The notes under the pieces: generated by a model
Database searches by the model: none
What the model was told of the DNA's origin: nothing
What the model saw: only the letters and a program-made list of their open reading frames with translations
From: Myxococcus guangdongensis
GTDB lineage: Bacteria; Myxococcota; Myxococcia; Myxococcales; Myxococcaceae
Direction: 5' to 3'
Assembly (NCBI RefSeq): GCF_024198255.1
Contig: NZ_JAJVKW010000003.1
Span: 124,001-188,000 of the forward strand
Length of the DNA: 64,000 nucleotides
Shown here: in pieces, positions 33,722 to 42,915 of the stretch
How positions within the stretch are numbered: position 1 is the stretch's first letter
Layout: each line of letters starts with the position of its first letter
Position numbers and translations under genes: made by a program

Positions 33722-34189
33722 CTAGACCGCGAGGAGCTGCGAGACCTTCAGCAGCAGGGAGGGGATGAGGTCAGGCCAGAAGCATGCCGCGAGATAGCTC
33801 CCCGCGGCGCCCAGGTAGCTGATGCGCTGCGAGGTCGCGTTGTCCTCGGTGCGCTGAACGGCGCTGAGTCCAGCGGGGAGCGCTGCTCCGAAGCCGACGA
33901 AGTACCACAGCAGCCACCACGCGTCAGGGCGAGTCGCCAGGGATTCCTTGACGGCTCCCGCGAGAATCAGCCCCTGGACCGAGCAGAGGAGGAACACCAC
34001 GCTGGTGATGACGACATTCTCAGCCTGGATGGAAGCATCGGAGCTGGCGGAGTCCCCGTCATGCCTGCGTGCGGCCTTCTGTGAACGCGCCGAGGCTGCC
34101 AGCGCGAAGGCGACGAAGACCAGCCCTACCGCATAGGAGTAGAGCGCGTCGAACAGGTAGGCCTTGATGGTGAACCAGAGAAACGACAT
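33722..34189 (-). CDS. Membrane protein, unknown function
   Basis: A 155-residue protein with four probable transmembrane helices (about 10-32, 58-80, 90-110 and 122-148) separated by short hydrophilic loops, the first rich in Arg, Lys and Ser. GGGAGA lies upstream of ATG 34189. I recognise no family. It is convergent with the Tat-exported hydrolase gene and upstream of nothing obvious. Confidence 0.65.
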   Translation of the reverse strand: MSFLWFTIKAYLFDALYSYAVGLVFVAFALAASARSQKAARRHDGDSASSDASIQAENVVITSVVFLLCSVQGLILAGAVKESLATRPDAWWLLWYFVGFGAALPAGLSAVQRTEDNATSQRISYLGAAGSYLAACFWPDLIPSLLLKVSQLLAV

Positions 34190-34309
34190 CGGTCTCCCGC
34201 TGGGGTTTCGTGAGGAGACGTCGGAGTCTCTTTGCTCATCACTCGAGGACCACTGCTTCGTGGGGCGGGCCCGGTGCTCGAGGACACCGGGCTCACTCCA
34301 CCGCGAGGC

Positions 34310-35899
34310 TCACTTCACGTGGAAGCGGGCCTCCGCGGGGCTCGCGCCGCCCGAGCGCTGCACGCCACGCCCGGGGTTCGCGGCCAGGTGCTGAAGCACC
34401 TTGAACACCGTCTCCACCTCATCCGGCTGACCGATGTCCGCGGCGAGCTGCTCCGCCGAGCGCGCTTCCGCCTTGGCCTCCTTCAGCCGCGCCGTGAGCT
34501 TCTTCTGGATGTCCAGGACGCTGGTCGCGGCCTTCTTGCCCGCCTCGACGCCCGGCTGGTGGTACGCGTTGATGTGCACCAGGCTCGCGTACAGGCCCAC
34601 CGCGCGCTCGTAGAGCGCAATCAGCGCCCCCACCGTGCGCGCGCTCACATCCGGCACCGTCAGGGTGATGGACTCGCGGCCCTTCTCGTACAGCGCGCGG
34701 CGCGTGCCCAGGAAGAAGCCCAACAGGTAGTCTCCGCTGGTGATGCCGCCCTCCACCTCCATCGACTCACCGTCACGGTCCTTCAGGACCTCGATGAACG
34801 TGGCGAAGAAGTTCGGTACACCCTCGCGCAGCTGTTGCACGTACGCATGCTGGTCGGTGGAGCCCTTGTTCCCGTAGACGGCGATGCCCTGGTTCACCAC
34901 CTTGCCGTCCAGGTCCTTCTCCTTGCCCAGCGACTCCATCACCAGCTGCTGGAGGTAGCGCGACATCAGGAGCAGGCGGTCCTTGTACGGCAGGATGACC
35001 ATGTCCTTCACGCCGCGCCCGTCGCCCGCGTGGAACCACATCAGCGCGAGCAGCGCCGCCGGGTTCTTCACCGCGTCACGCTGCCGCGTCGCCACGTCCA
35101 TCTCCCGCGCGCCCGCGAGCATCCCGTCGATGTCCAACCCCTGCAGCCGCGCTGGCAACAGGCCCACCGCCGACATCACCGACGTGCGCCCGCCAACCCA
35201 GTCCCACATCGGGAACATGCGCAGCCAGCCCTGCTTCTTCGCGTGCTGGTCCAGCTCACTGCCCGCGCCCGTGACGGCCACCGCGTGCTTGCTGAAGTCG
35301 AGCCCCTGCGCCTGATAGCCACGCTCGGCCTCCAGCATGCCGTTGCGCGTCTCCTTGGTGCCGCCCGACTTGCTGATGACCACCGTCAGCGTCTCGGCGA
35401 GCTTGCTCCCCAACTGCGCCAGCACCCGGTCCATCCCATCCGGGTCCGTGTTGTCGAAGAACGACACCTGCATCTTGTCGTCCCGCGACGTCAGCGCGTC
35501 CGCCACCAGCTGCGGCCCGAGCGCCGAGCCGCCGATGCCCACCAGGAGCAGGTGCGTGAAGCGCGCCGCCTTCTGGGGCTTGAGCTTCCCCTCGTGCACG
35601 TCCCGGGAGAACGCGTGCACCGCGGCCACCGTGTCGGTGATGTCCTTCGACAGCGCGGGCTCCGGGGCCAGCTCCGGCGCGCGCAGCCAGTAGTGCCCCA
35701 CGCGGCGGTTCTCGTCCGGGTTCGCGATGGCGCCCTTCTCCAGCGCCTCCATCTGGCTGAAGGCCTCCTCCAGCCGAGGCCGCATCCGCTCCAGGAAGTC
35801 CGCCGCGAACCCCATGCGCGAGACGTCGAGGGAGAACCCCAGCGACGGGACGACGCTCAGATAACGCTGGTACCGCTCCCACAGCTCACGCTCGGTCAT
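34310..35899 (-). CDS. pgi: Glucose-6-phosphate isomerase
   Basis: A 529-residue cytoplasmic enzyme interconverting glucose 6-phosphate and fructose 6-phosphate. Motifs include the phosphate-binding [22 protein letters not shown], the first signature around [11 protein letters not shown], and [14 protein letters not shown] with the catalytic His and [21 protein letters not shown] precedes the ATG. The last 25 residues ([20 protein letters not shown]) are outside the usual core. Housekeeping gene; no glycolytic neighbours. Confidence 0.95.
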   Translation of the reverse strand: MTERELWERYQRYLSVVPSLGFSLDVSRMGFAADFLERMRPRLEEAFSQMEALEKGAIANPDENRRVGHYWLRAPELAPEPALSKDITDTVAAVHAFSRDVHEGKLKPQKAARFTHLLLVGIGGSALGPQLVADALTSRDDKMQVSFFDNTDPDGMDRVLAQLGSKLAETLTVVISKSGGTKETRNGMLEAERGYQAQGLDFSKHAVAVTGAGSELDQHAKKQGWLRMFPMWDWVGGRTSVMSAVGLLPARLQGLDIDGMLAGAREMDVATRQRDAVKNPAALLALMWFHAGDGRGVKDMVILPYKDRLLLMSRYLQQLVMESLGKEKDLDGKVVNQGIAVYGNKGSTDQHAYVQQLREGVPNFFATFIEVLKDRDGESMEVEGGITSGDYLLGFFLGTRRALYEKGRESITLTVPDVSARTVGALIALYERAVGLYASLVHINAYHQPGVEAGKKAATSVLDIQKKLTARLKEAKAEARSAEQLAADIGQPDEVETVFKVLQHLAANPGRGVQRSGGASPAEARFHVK

Positions 35900-35987
35900 G
35901 GCTCCTCCTGGGGGTGCTCGCGAGAAGAAAAGTGCAGGGTGGCTTAGCGCCTCCGAGCGGCCGTGGGAAGCCGAATGGGCCCTGGCC

Positions 35988-36893
35988 TCAGGCCGAAGGA
36001 CTCACTGTCTCCGGTTCCGAACGCGGCGGACCCTGGCGTGGCGTGGAGGCGTCCTCGGGCTTCCATGCGGGGTTGCGGAAGACGTAGCTCAGCCGCTGCC
36101 TCATTGAGCCGCGCTTCGCCGCGTCCTTCGCGATGGAGGCGAATTCGTGGAACGCGATGCGCACCGGGTTGAAGGTCTTCAGGTTCTTGGTGAGGCCGTA
36201 GACGGGCTTCTCGCCCTCCGGCTCGAAGGTGCCGAACAGCCGGTCCCAGATGATGAGGATGCCCGCGTAGTTCTTGTCCAGGTAGCGCGGATTCGCCGCA
36301 TGGTGCACGCGGTGGTGTGACGGCGTGTTGAGCACCCACTCGAGCGGACGCGGCAGCCGGCCGATGGCCTCCGTGTGAATCCAGTACTGGTACAGCAGGC
36401 TCACCGACTGCTGGACGACAATCATCACCGGCGAGAAGCCCAAGAGCGCCAGCGGCGCCCAGAACACCCAGCTCGTCGGAGGCGTCCACGTCTGCCGCAG
36501 CGCCGTCGTCAGGTTGTAGTGCTGGCTGGAGTGGTGCACCACGTGCGACGCCCAGAAGAAGCGGCTCTCGTGGTGGACGCGGTGGAACCAGTAGTAGCAG
36601 AGGTCGTCCGCGAAGAAGAGGAGCACCCACGCGAGCACGCCCGTGCCCATGCGCAGCGGCGTCAGCTGGTACAGCGCCAGGTAGCCCGCGATGGCCACGC
36701 CCTTCCACGCCACGTTGATGAACACGTTGCCCAGCCCCATGGAGAGGCTGGCGAGGGAGTCCTTCCACGTGTGCCCCACCAGGGCGGCGTTCTCCGCGTG
36801 CAGCTTCTTCACCCAGAAGAACTCGGCGACCACCGTCAGGATGAACACGGGGATGGCGGGTGCGATGAGGTCGGGGATGTGCGTGGCGTCCAT
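35988..36893 (-). CDS. Sterol desaturase/fatty-acid hydroxylase family protein
   Basis: A 301-residue integral membrane di-iron enzyme. Several transmembrane helices carry the histidine boxes HRVHH (about 105), HHSSQHYN (about 120) and HRVHH (about 195), the last inside [23 protein letters not shown]. It would hydroxylate or desaturate a lipid; some myxobacteria make sterols, but the substrate here is not evident. A near-perfect Shine-Dalgarno (AAGGAGGTG) precedes the ATG. It follows the TetR-type gene by 22 bp and is probably its operon partner and target. Confidence 0.9.
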   Translation of the reverse strand: MDATHIPDLIAPAIPVFILTVVAEFFWVKKLHAENAALVGHTWKDSLASLSMGLGNVFINVAWKGVAIAGYLALYQLTPLRMGTGVLAWVLLFFADDLCYYWFHRVHHESRFFWASHVVHHSSQHYNLTTALRQTWTPPTSWVFWAPLALLGFSPVMIVVQQSVSLLYQYWIHTEAIGRLPRPLEWVLNTPSHHRVHHAANPRYLDKNYAGILIIWDRLFGTFEPEGEKPVYGLTKNLKTFNPVRIAFHEFASIAKDAAKRGSMRQRLSYVFRNPAWKPEDASTPRQGPPRSEPETVSPSA

Positions 36894-36915
36894 GGGACAC
36901 CTCCTTCAATGAAGC

Positions 36916-37590
36916 TCAGGACCTGGGGCGTGGGCGCGCTCGTTGCGGTGTCGGAGGAGAGAAGGCGCTGCGCATGAAGCGGGTGAGGGCATCCAGCATG
37001 CCGCGGTGGGCCGGGTCGTCCGGACGGGCACTGCCCCCGACGGCCGCGCCCTGCACGGCGTCCAGCGCCAGCTCCACCACGGAGTGGAACTCGGGCGAGG
37101 CGGACGCCACCTCGGGGAACAGCTCGCGCGCCACCCGGTGCATGTTCTCGCGGTGGGGACCGTCCACGGCCGCCAGCGCCACGCGCAGCTCCACGTCCGT
37201 GCGCGCCGCGACGTACAGCTCGATGGCCGCCTGCAGCTCCGGCCGCTGGTACGCCGCCCACAACATGTCCACCGCGGAGGCGATGCGGTCCTTGCCCGTG
37301 GGCCTCGCGCCCACTCCGGCCAGATAGTCCTGGATGAGCCTCGGGAAGAGGTGCTCCACCGCCGCGGCGAGCAGCTCCTCCTTCGTGTCGAAGTGCGTGA
37401 AGAGGGCGCCCTGGGAGACGCCCGCTCGCTTCGCCACCTCCACCGTCGTCAGCCGGGCGTGACCCAGCTCCACCAACGTCTCGATGGTGGCGTCCAGCAG
37501 CTTGCGCCGCGTGGTCTCGCGTCGCTCCTGCTGCGTGCGCCGCACGGGGGGCGCCGCCTTGCGGTTCGGGGTGGGAGTCTTGGGGGCCAT
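36916..37590 (-). CDS. TetR-family transcriptional regulator
   Basis: A 224-residue TetR repressor. The helix-turn-helix is at about residues 20-70 (RRKLLDATIETLVELGHARLTTVEVAKRAGVSQGALFTHFDTKEELL), followed by a helical ligand domain. ATG 37590 is preferred (GTGAAG upstream); ATG 37605 is an alternative. A palindrome (37614-37639) directly ahead of the gene is the likely autoregulatory operator, which would also govern the sterol-desaturase-family gene downstream. Confidence 0.88.
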   Translation of the reverse strand: MAPKTPTPNRKAAPPVRRTQQERRETTRRKLLDATIETLVELGHARLTTVEVAKRAGVSQGALFTHFDTKEELLAAAVEHLFPRLIQDYLAGVGARPTGKDRIASAVDMLWAAYQRPELQAAIELYVAARTDVELRVALAAVDGPHRENMHRVARELFPEVASASPEFHSVVELALDAVQGAAVGGSARPDDPAHRGMLDALTRFMRSAFSPPTPQRARPRPRS

Positions 37591-37613
37591 CTTCACGCGA
37601 AGCATAACGCCGG

Positions 37614-37639
37614 ACTTAGTGAGTGACCAGTCACTAAGT
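37614..37639 (-). promoter_or_regulatory. TetR-type operator
   Basis: ACTTAGTGA (37614-37622), 8-bp spacer, TCACTAAGT (37631-37639): perfect 9-bp arms. It sits 9-24 bases upstream of the two possible start codons of the TetR-type gene, so binding would block its promoter. No second copy was seen in the window. Confidence 0.6.
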
Positions 37640-37945
37640 TCGTGGATCCAGGGGCGAGCGCGTGCGAGAGGGTGATCCACGCGGCCACTCCCGCCGAGAC
37701 GGTGAGACATGCGCCGACCCCGGTGACGCGCGAAGCCCGCTCAGCCTTTTTCGCGGCGGGACTGCGGGCGGGCGAGCAGACAGGTGCACGTCCGCCATGG
37801 TGCGTTTCGCGCTCGGGTGAAGACAGCCAGGGCCCAGCGGCCGGGCAGGCGAGCCCGAGAGGCCCTGGTGATAGTCCTCGCGGGTTCGAGATAATTCGTC
37901 TGGGAAATACCCCAGGCACTTGTCTTCGTTGTCCGCCGGCCCGAT
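37640..37945. other. Intergenic region between divergent tetR-type and M23 genes
   Basis: These 306 bases hold no convincing coding frame. The last 60 bases (37880-37940) are locally richer in A and T (GATAATTCGTCTGGGAAATACC) and are the likely promoter region of the M23 peptidase gene, though I cannot assign a clear -35/-10 pair. Confidence 0.4.
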
Positions 37946-38740
37946 ATGAACCTTTCCTCCGCTCTCCTCGTCGGCTCCCTCCTGGCGTCCGCGCCAGCGG
38001 CTTCCAACTCGATGACCTCTCCGGCGGAAGGCCTGCCGGAAGTGGGCGTCCCGTTTGCCTGTGGCCGCATCCACACGGTGAGCCAGGGACACGACACGGG
38101 CAGCCACCAACACAACGACACGTTCGCCTGGGACTTCCGCATGCCGGACGGCACGCCCATCGTCGCGGCGAGTGACGGTGTGGTGCGGCTGGCCCGCGGT
38201 GACAGCACGAAGGGTGGCTGCGACGAGAAGTTCGCGCCCTACGCCAACTACGTCGTCATCTCCCACGGTGATGGGCTGGAGACGCAGTACCTCCACTTCA
38301 GCGCGGTGGTGGTGAAGCCCGGCGAGCGCGTGAAGGAGGGGCAGCTCATCGGCTTCTCCGGCTCCACCGGCTGGGCGTGCGGCGCGCACCTGCACTTCAA
38401 GGTGGCGCGCGAGGTGGGCAAGGGTTGGAACAACCCGTCCGTGCCCGCGCGCATCGCTGGCTATGGGGACCCGGTGCGCGACGTGCGCGTCGCCGCGCCC
38501 CTGTGCCGCGAGTCCGGTCGCGACACGCTGATGGCCACGACGGACGGCACGCACACGCCGGGACAGCCCGTGGTGTCCATGTCACCGGAGCGCGAGGATT
38601 CGCCGCGCGGCCTCCCGCCCGGGGCGAAGGCCATCATCGACGGCCTCTCCCAGCCGCCGGCCCAGGGTGGCCAGGGTCTCGACGAAGCGCGCCCGCCCGC
38701 CCGAGCCCGCACGGCGAGCGGCCCCAGCGAGACTCGCTGA
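37946..38740 (+). CDS. Secreted M23 family metallopeptidase (LytM)
   Basis: A 264-residue exported peptidase with a signal peptide (about 1-19). The LytM zinc-binding set is visible as HNDTFAWDF (His 56, Asp 63 region) and HLHFKVA (about 150). Such enzymes cut peptidoglycan cross-bridges. Conserved cysteines may form disulphides. The peptidase domain ends near residue 190; the last 54 residues are Pro/Ser/Arg-rich and lie wholly antisense to the end of the convergent GTPase gene (159-bp overlap), so they may be a read-through tail acquired by loss of an earlier stop. Confidence 0.85.
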   Translation: MNLSSALLVGSLLASAPAASNSMTSPAEGLPEVGVPFACGRIHTVSQGHDTGSHQHNDTFAWDFRMPDGTPIVAASDGVVRLARGDSTKGGCDEKFAPYANYVVISHGDGLETQYLHFSAVVVKPGERVKEGQLIGFSGSTGWACGAHLHFKVAREVGKGWNNPSVPARIAGYGDPVRDVRVAAPLCRESGRDTLMATTDGTHTPGQPVVSMSPEREDSPRGLPPGAKAIIDGLSQPPAQGGQGLDEARPPARARTASGPSETR

Positions 38741-40279
38741 GGCCAGCAGCGCGCCCGCTCCGGCGAGCAGCGCGAAGAGGGCTCCCGCGTTGACGAAGTA
38801 GTCCAACGGCAACAGGGGGCCCTCCACGTAGGCCCGCACCACGCGGTAGCCCACGTGTCCGAGCAGCACCAGCAACGGCAGGTTGATGAGCGGCAGCACC
38901 AGCCACCGCGCGGTGCGCCACCATCCCGCCACCGCTTCCCCGACGCCCGTGGTGACGGTGTAGCGCCACGCGGAGGCCCGCGCCGCGCGCACCTCGTCCA
39001 AGAGCACGTCGAGCTCCGGCACGCCGAGCACCGAGGGCTCCAGTCCTCCGGCCCGCGCGATGCTGCGCGCCTCCGCCAGCGCGGTCCGTGCCGCGGACTC
39101 CACGCCGAAGTCGTCCTCGAAGGGCTCCACCACGGCGCTCTCCGCGGCGCGCGCGCGTGTGTGGCCTCGCACCGCGTCCACCACCGTGGAGGCCGCCGCC
39201 ACCGCGAGCCCCGCGGGGAGGCTCGCGCGTCCGACCAGCGCCGCCGCGCCCAGTCCACTCGCGCCCCACAGGGACAGTCGGAGGCCCCACGCCGCGGGTC
39301 CCCAGAAGCGTCCACCGGCCTGTCGTCGCACCTCCGCGGCCAGGTGTCCGTGCGCGAGCCTGAGGCGCGAATCGAAGTCCTCGCGCAGGCCTTCGGAGGC
39401 CTTCTCCATCCCGGAGCCCAGGGCCGCGCGCGTGCGCCCGAGCAGGGCTTCCGTCTCCTCGAGCGCGGCCTTCACGCGCGAGGACACCTCCTCCAGGGCG
39501 CCCATCGCGTTGCCTCGTCGCACCCGCGCGGCGATGGCCTGGGTGGCGAGCCCCCGGAGGTGGAAGAGCAGGGGGCCGAACTCGCCGGACACATCGCGGC
39601 CGTCCTTCGCTGCCTGCGCGCTGATGGCGAACACGGGGACGTCCTGGGGCGGCAGTCCGTATTGCTCCGAGGCGACGCGGCGCACCTGGGTCTTGAGCGT
39701 CTCGCGCGACTCGGGGGACAGCTCGTCGGCGAAGTTGAGGATGAACACGAGCGCGCGGCGGCGGGCGAACTCGGTGAGGAACTGCACCTGCGAGGCCTCC
39801 GCGACGCTGCCCCGGTGCATCACGACCAGTGCCACGTCCGCGCGCTCCAGCGCCGCGCGCGCCACGTCGCGATGCGTGGTGGCCACGCTGTTGAGGTCGG
39901 GCGTGTCGATGAACACCTGTCCGCCCCAGAGCGCCTGGGGCCCGGGCAGGTAGCGCGTGACGCGGGCACCGGACTGGGCCAGCGAGTCCGCCGCGGCGCC
40001 CTCGGGAGCGAACACGGTGGCGACGGTGCTGGTGGGACGGTCCACGCCTTCGCGAGAGAGGGGCTGGCCCGCGAGCGCGTTGAGGAGGGTGGACTTGCCG
40101 GCGCCGGTGGCCCCCACGAGCGCCACGGCGAGGGGCGCGTCCCGGTTCGCCACGCCGCGTGCGTAGTCATCCACGAGCCGCTCCAATCGCGCCGCGTGCG
40201 GCTGGAGGGCTGGCAGTTCCAGGGCGGTCCGCAAGAGGGACCGCAGGGCTTCGGGTTCGGGCAGGCTCGTCTCGTCCAC
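38582..40279 (-). CDS. Dynamin-like GTPase with C-terminal membrane hairpin
   Basis: A 565-residue GTPase. G1 is GATGAGKST (56-64), switch region T in PTSTVAT, G3 is DTPDLNS and G4 is NFAD. A helical middle part (about 270-340) is followed by hydrophobic segments near 335-365 and two near the C-terminus (WLVLPLINLPLLVLLGHVGYRVV, about 455-478, and FALLAGAGALLASASLA, about 505-525). This is the plan of bacterial dynamin-like membrane-remodelling proteins. It overlaps the M23 gene tail to tail. A second, distantly similar GTPase occurs at 51364-53109. Confidence 0.85.
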   Translation of the reverse strand: MDETSLPEPEALRSLLRTALELPALQPHAARLERLVDDYARGVANRDAPLAVALVGATGAGKSTLLNALAGQPLSREGVDRPTSTVATVFAPEGAAADSLAQSGARVTRYLPGPQALWGGQVFIDTPDLNSVATTHRDVARAALERADVALVVMHRGSVAEASQVQFLTEFARRRALVFILNFADELSPESRETLKTQVRRVASEQYGLPPQDVPVFAISAQAAKDGRDVSGEFGPLLFHLRGLATQAIAARVRRGNAMGALEEVSSRVKAALEETEALLGRTRAALGSGMEKASEGLREDFDSRLRLAHGHLAAEVRRQAGGRFWGPAAWGLRLSLWGASGLGAAALVGRASLPAGLAVAAASTVVDAVRGHTRARAAESAVVEPFEDDFGVESAARTALAEARSIARAGGLEPSVLGVPELDVLLDEVRAARASAWRYTVTTGVGEAVAGWWRTARWLVLPLINLPLLVLLGHVGYRVVRAYVEGPLLPLDYFVNAGALFALLAGAGALLASASLAGAARRAGSGGRARFVETLATLGRRLGEAVDDGLRPGREAARRILALR

Positions 40280-40417
40280 GGGGAGTGACAGCCTGTCCTG
40301 CTCGTGTCCGGGGGGCCAGCGCGAATGTCGTCGGACGTGCGCCAGCGTTCAGTGCGCGCCGGTGGGCTTGTGCGTGGCGGTGCCGGAGCGGGGCGCTCTC
40401 AGGTAGAAACAGGAGGC

Positions 40418-41314
40418 ATGGAACTCTTCCTCATGTCGCCGCCGGGACGTGGCTGGGCATTGCGAGGACGCAACAACTTCCGCAGTCGCGAGGCGCCGCA
40501 GGTGGACGCGCACAAGGCCCGACGTGAGTGGCTGGCCCTCGCGAGAGCCATCGAGGCACGGGGCGGCACGGTGGTGGTGCTGACCTCGCCTTCGGAGCTG
40601 CTCACGGGCATGCCCTACGCGGCGGAGTGTGGACAGGTGGTGGCGCGCGAGGGACAGGCTCCCTGGTTCGTGTTGCCCCGGATGATGAGCGAGCACCGAC
40701 GCGCGGAGCGCGAGCACTGGGCGGCGCTGGCGGGGCGCATGGGTTTCGAGGTGATCGACCCGCGCGCGGGCATCTGGGAGGCGCACGGAGACGTGGCGCA
40801 CTTCGACGGCGCCACGCTCCTGTTCTGGGGCGGGCGCACGACGCTCGAGGGGCTGGAGGCCGCGTCGCGCTGGTTCCCTGGCGAGGTGGTGCGCGTGCAG
40901 GTCCGAGAGCCCGCGTTCCACGGCAACATGGCGCTGTTGCCGCTGCCCGCGGTGGACCGGATGCTGGTGTGCCCGGAGGTCATCGCACCGGAATCCTTCG
41001 CGAGGCTGCGTGAGCGCTTCGGGGATGCGCGGTTACTGGTGGTGACGGAGGACGAGATTCGCCGCTACGCCACGAACGGACTGCCGCTGGGGGAGGAACT
41101 GCTCGCGCCCTCGGTGGTGCCCCAGCCGGTGCGTGCTCGGCTGGAGGCGCTGGGGATGCGGGTGGTGCCGCTCGACATGGGCGAGCTCTGCGAGAAGGGC
41201 GGTGGCTCCTCGCGCTGTCTCGTGTCGCGAGCCGTGGTGGAAGATGGCGTGGTGAGCATTCCGGACGAGGCCCGCTTGGCGGCCGTGGCGAGGGATATCG
41301 AAGCCGATGCGTGA
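40418..41314 (+). CDS. DDAH/arginine deiminase-superfamily protein
   Basis: A 298-residue amidinotransferase-fold enzyme. Superfamily landmarks are RGRNNFRSREAPQVD at the start, GIWEAHGDVAHFDGATLLFWGGRTT (acidic and His residues), PAFHGNMALLPL (His), and the catalytic-Cys-like GGGSSRCLVSR near residue 270. Likely a dimethylarginine dimethylaminohydrolase-like or related guanidine-modifying hydrolase in the cytoplasm. AGGAGG lies only 2 bases before ATG 40418, so ATG 40433 is also possible. Its stop overlaps the next gene by 8 bp. Confidence 0.8.
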   Translation: MELFLMSPPGRGWALRGRNNFRSREAPQVDAHKARREWLALARAIEARGGTVVVLTSPSELLTGMPYAAECGQVVAREGQAPWFVLPRMMSEHRRAEREHWAALAGRMGFEVIDPRAGIWEAHGDVAHFDGATLLFWGGRTTLEGLEAASRWFPGEVVRVQVREPAFHGNMALLPLPAVDRMLVCPEVIAPESFARLRERFGDARLLVVTEDEIRRYATNGLPLGEELLAPSVVPQPVRARLEALGMRVVPLDMGELCEKGGGSSRCLVSRAVVEDGVVSIPDEARLAAVARDIEADA

Positions 41315-42104
41315 CACCGGGGCATTGACGCGACAGGCGGAGGCCTTCTTCTCCGCGCATCCAGGTGTGTCGCTCCTGGCGCTGGGCGCGGGCGAGCACG
41401 CCGAGTCGATGGACCTGTCTCCGTTGGGATTGCCGGCGACGTACCTGCCCGCGGAGCGAAACCTGTCGCTGGCGGCGCAGTACCTCGCGCTGAACCAGTT
41501 CGCGTTCGGCGGCATCGGCGTGCCGCGCTGGGTGCTGTCGGATTTGTACCTGATGCCGGGAGCGATTGGGTTGCTGCGCTGTCCGGCGAGGATGTTGAAG
41601 CCGGAGGTGCGCGCGCACCTGGGGTTGGAGGACGAGGACCCGGCCATCGGCGCGGCGTACTACGCGGCGCCCTCGGTGACGCCGGGGCTGTTCATCGGCG
41701 TGTCGCTGTTGAGCTTCCTGCCGGGGACGGGCGCGGCCGCGTGGGTGAAGACGCTGACGTTGAGCATGTTGCGCGCGAAGCGCCTGCGCGGCGTGGCCCA
41801 GTGGGACAACCCGAGCGTCCGTGTCCACTCACGCCTGGGGCCCTTGCGGCTGGTGGGGCGGGTCCCCGGAGGACACGAGTATGGGGAGCGGACGTTCGTC
41901 TACGAGACGGACCTGTCCGACGGCACACGCGTGGCGGAGGCGATGGAGCGTCGACTGTCATTGCCGTCCACGCGCCGAGTCGCCGTCACGGACCTGGGGG
42001 CGCTGAGAGCATTGCTCGACCGCGCCGAGGCGGGCGAGCAGCTCTACCTGGTGCCGCCGGGGGTCCACGACGGCCATGTGCTCGTGCGCGAAGGCGCGCC
42101 CTGA
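41307..42104 (+). CDS. Conserved-looking protein coupled to the DDAH-like gene
   Basis: A 265-residue protein I do not recognise. It begins inside the last codons of the DDAH-like gene (8-bp overlap), so the two are translationally coupled. The composition is mixed, with no signal peptide; one hydrophobic stretch (PSVTPGLFIGVSLLSFLPGTGAA, about 122-145) is borderline for membrane association. The end (VTDLGALRALLDRAEAGEQLYLVPPGVHDGHVLV) looks globular. A role as partner or second enzyme in the same guanidine-compound pathway is inference only. Confidence 0.7.
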   Translation: MRDTGALTRQAEAFFSAHPGVSLLALGAGEHAESMDLSPLGLPATYLPAERNLSLAAQYLALNQFAFGGIGVPRWVLSDLYLMPGAIGLLRCPARMLKPEVRAHLGLEDEDPAIGAAYYAAPSVTPGLFIGVSLLSFLPGTGAAAWVKTLTLSMLRAKRLRGVAQWDNPSVRVHSRLGPLRLVGRVPGGHEYGERTFVYETDLSDGTRVAEAMERRLSLPSTRRVAVTDLGALRALLDRAEAGEQLYLVPPGVHDGHVLVREGAP

Positions 42105-42119
42105 GTTTCTCCGCTGTGC

Positions 42120-42773
42120 TCACGGCGAGGGCGCGGCGGGGGCGTCCATGTCCTCCTGGAGGGCTCGGCGTAGCGCGCTCGCGCCGTCCTTCAGGATGGG
42201 CTCGCCGTGGGCGAAGCAGAGGATGTCCACGGCGAGGTGGTCGAGGATGCGCTGGACGCTCTGCCGCGTGCGCAGGGGTTCATCCTGATACTCGCTGGGG
42301 ACGAACTCGGGCGTGCCCTGGCTGTCGTGGGTCAGCAGGTCCGAGATGAAGGCGACGCCGCGAGGATGCTTCTGCATCCACAGCGTGAACATGGCCACGG
42401 CGGGTCCAGGCGTGTGGAAGGGGAGCAGTCCGCCCGGCAGCGTGTCGCCGGCCACGTAGATGAAGTCGGGCTTGTCCTCCAGTCCGTACGCGTTCTCCGG
42501 GGCCCACACCGGCGCGCCGAACACCTTGCGGAAGCGCCACGCCGAGCGCTGGTGGTTCCCCGAGGTCAGGATGATGGCGGTGACGTCGCCGAGCGCGCGC
42601 AGCTTCGCCTCGTCGATGGGCAGCGGGTCGATGAGGATGACGGAGCCATCCTCGTCCACCACGGCGTAGGCATCGCTGCGGGTGCCGCCGATGCGGTTGT
42701 CGGTCACGGTCCAGTGGTGGATGCCCGGCACCAGTTGGGCCAGTCGCTTCGCCTTCCCCTTCGGCTCACTCAT
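42120..42773 (-). CDS. Metallo-beta-lactamase-fold protein with degenerate metal site
   Basis: A 217-residue protein with the MBL fold (HHWTVTDNRIGGTRSDAYAVVDEDGSVILIDPLP, then strands and a late FAHGEPIL). Where active enzymes have HxHxDH, this reads TSGNHQRSAW: only one His of the set remains, although the late Asp (SDLLTHD) and His (AHGE) are kept. A sub-group of MBL-like proteins in bacteria has the same change, so it is probably a binding or altered hydrolase rather than a decayed gene. Confidence 0.75.
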   Translation of the reverse strand: MSEPKGKAKRLAQLVPGIHHWTVTDNRIGGTRSDAYAVVDEDGSVILIDPLPIDEAKLRALGDVTAIILTSGNHQRSAWRFRKVFGAPVWAPENAYGLEDKPDFIYVAGDTLPGGLLPFHTPGPAVAMFTLWMQKHPRGVAFISDLLTHDSQGTPEFVPSEYQDEPLRTRQSVQRILDHLAVDILCFAHGEPILKDGASALRRALQEDMDAPAAPSP

Positions 42774-42915
42774 GCGGAGAAGCTAGGCACCCCCCGGCGA
42801 TGTCCAGGGGGCACTGGCTCTTCCCGCTCGCCCGCCCGGCACCCCGGCCCTGGAGCGGCCAACGTCCGAGTCGCGCAGACGGGCCTCCCGCCCTGGGCGC
42901 GCCCATGCTTCGTTC

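Noticed and set aside
34232..35947. Plus-strand open frame of 571 codons antisense to pgi
   Set aside because: pgi has full-length conserved motifs; the opposite frame is Arg/His/Leu-rich shadow sequence.
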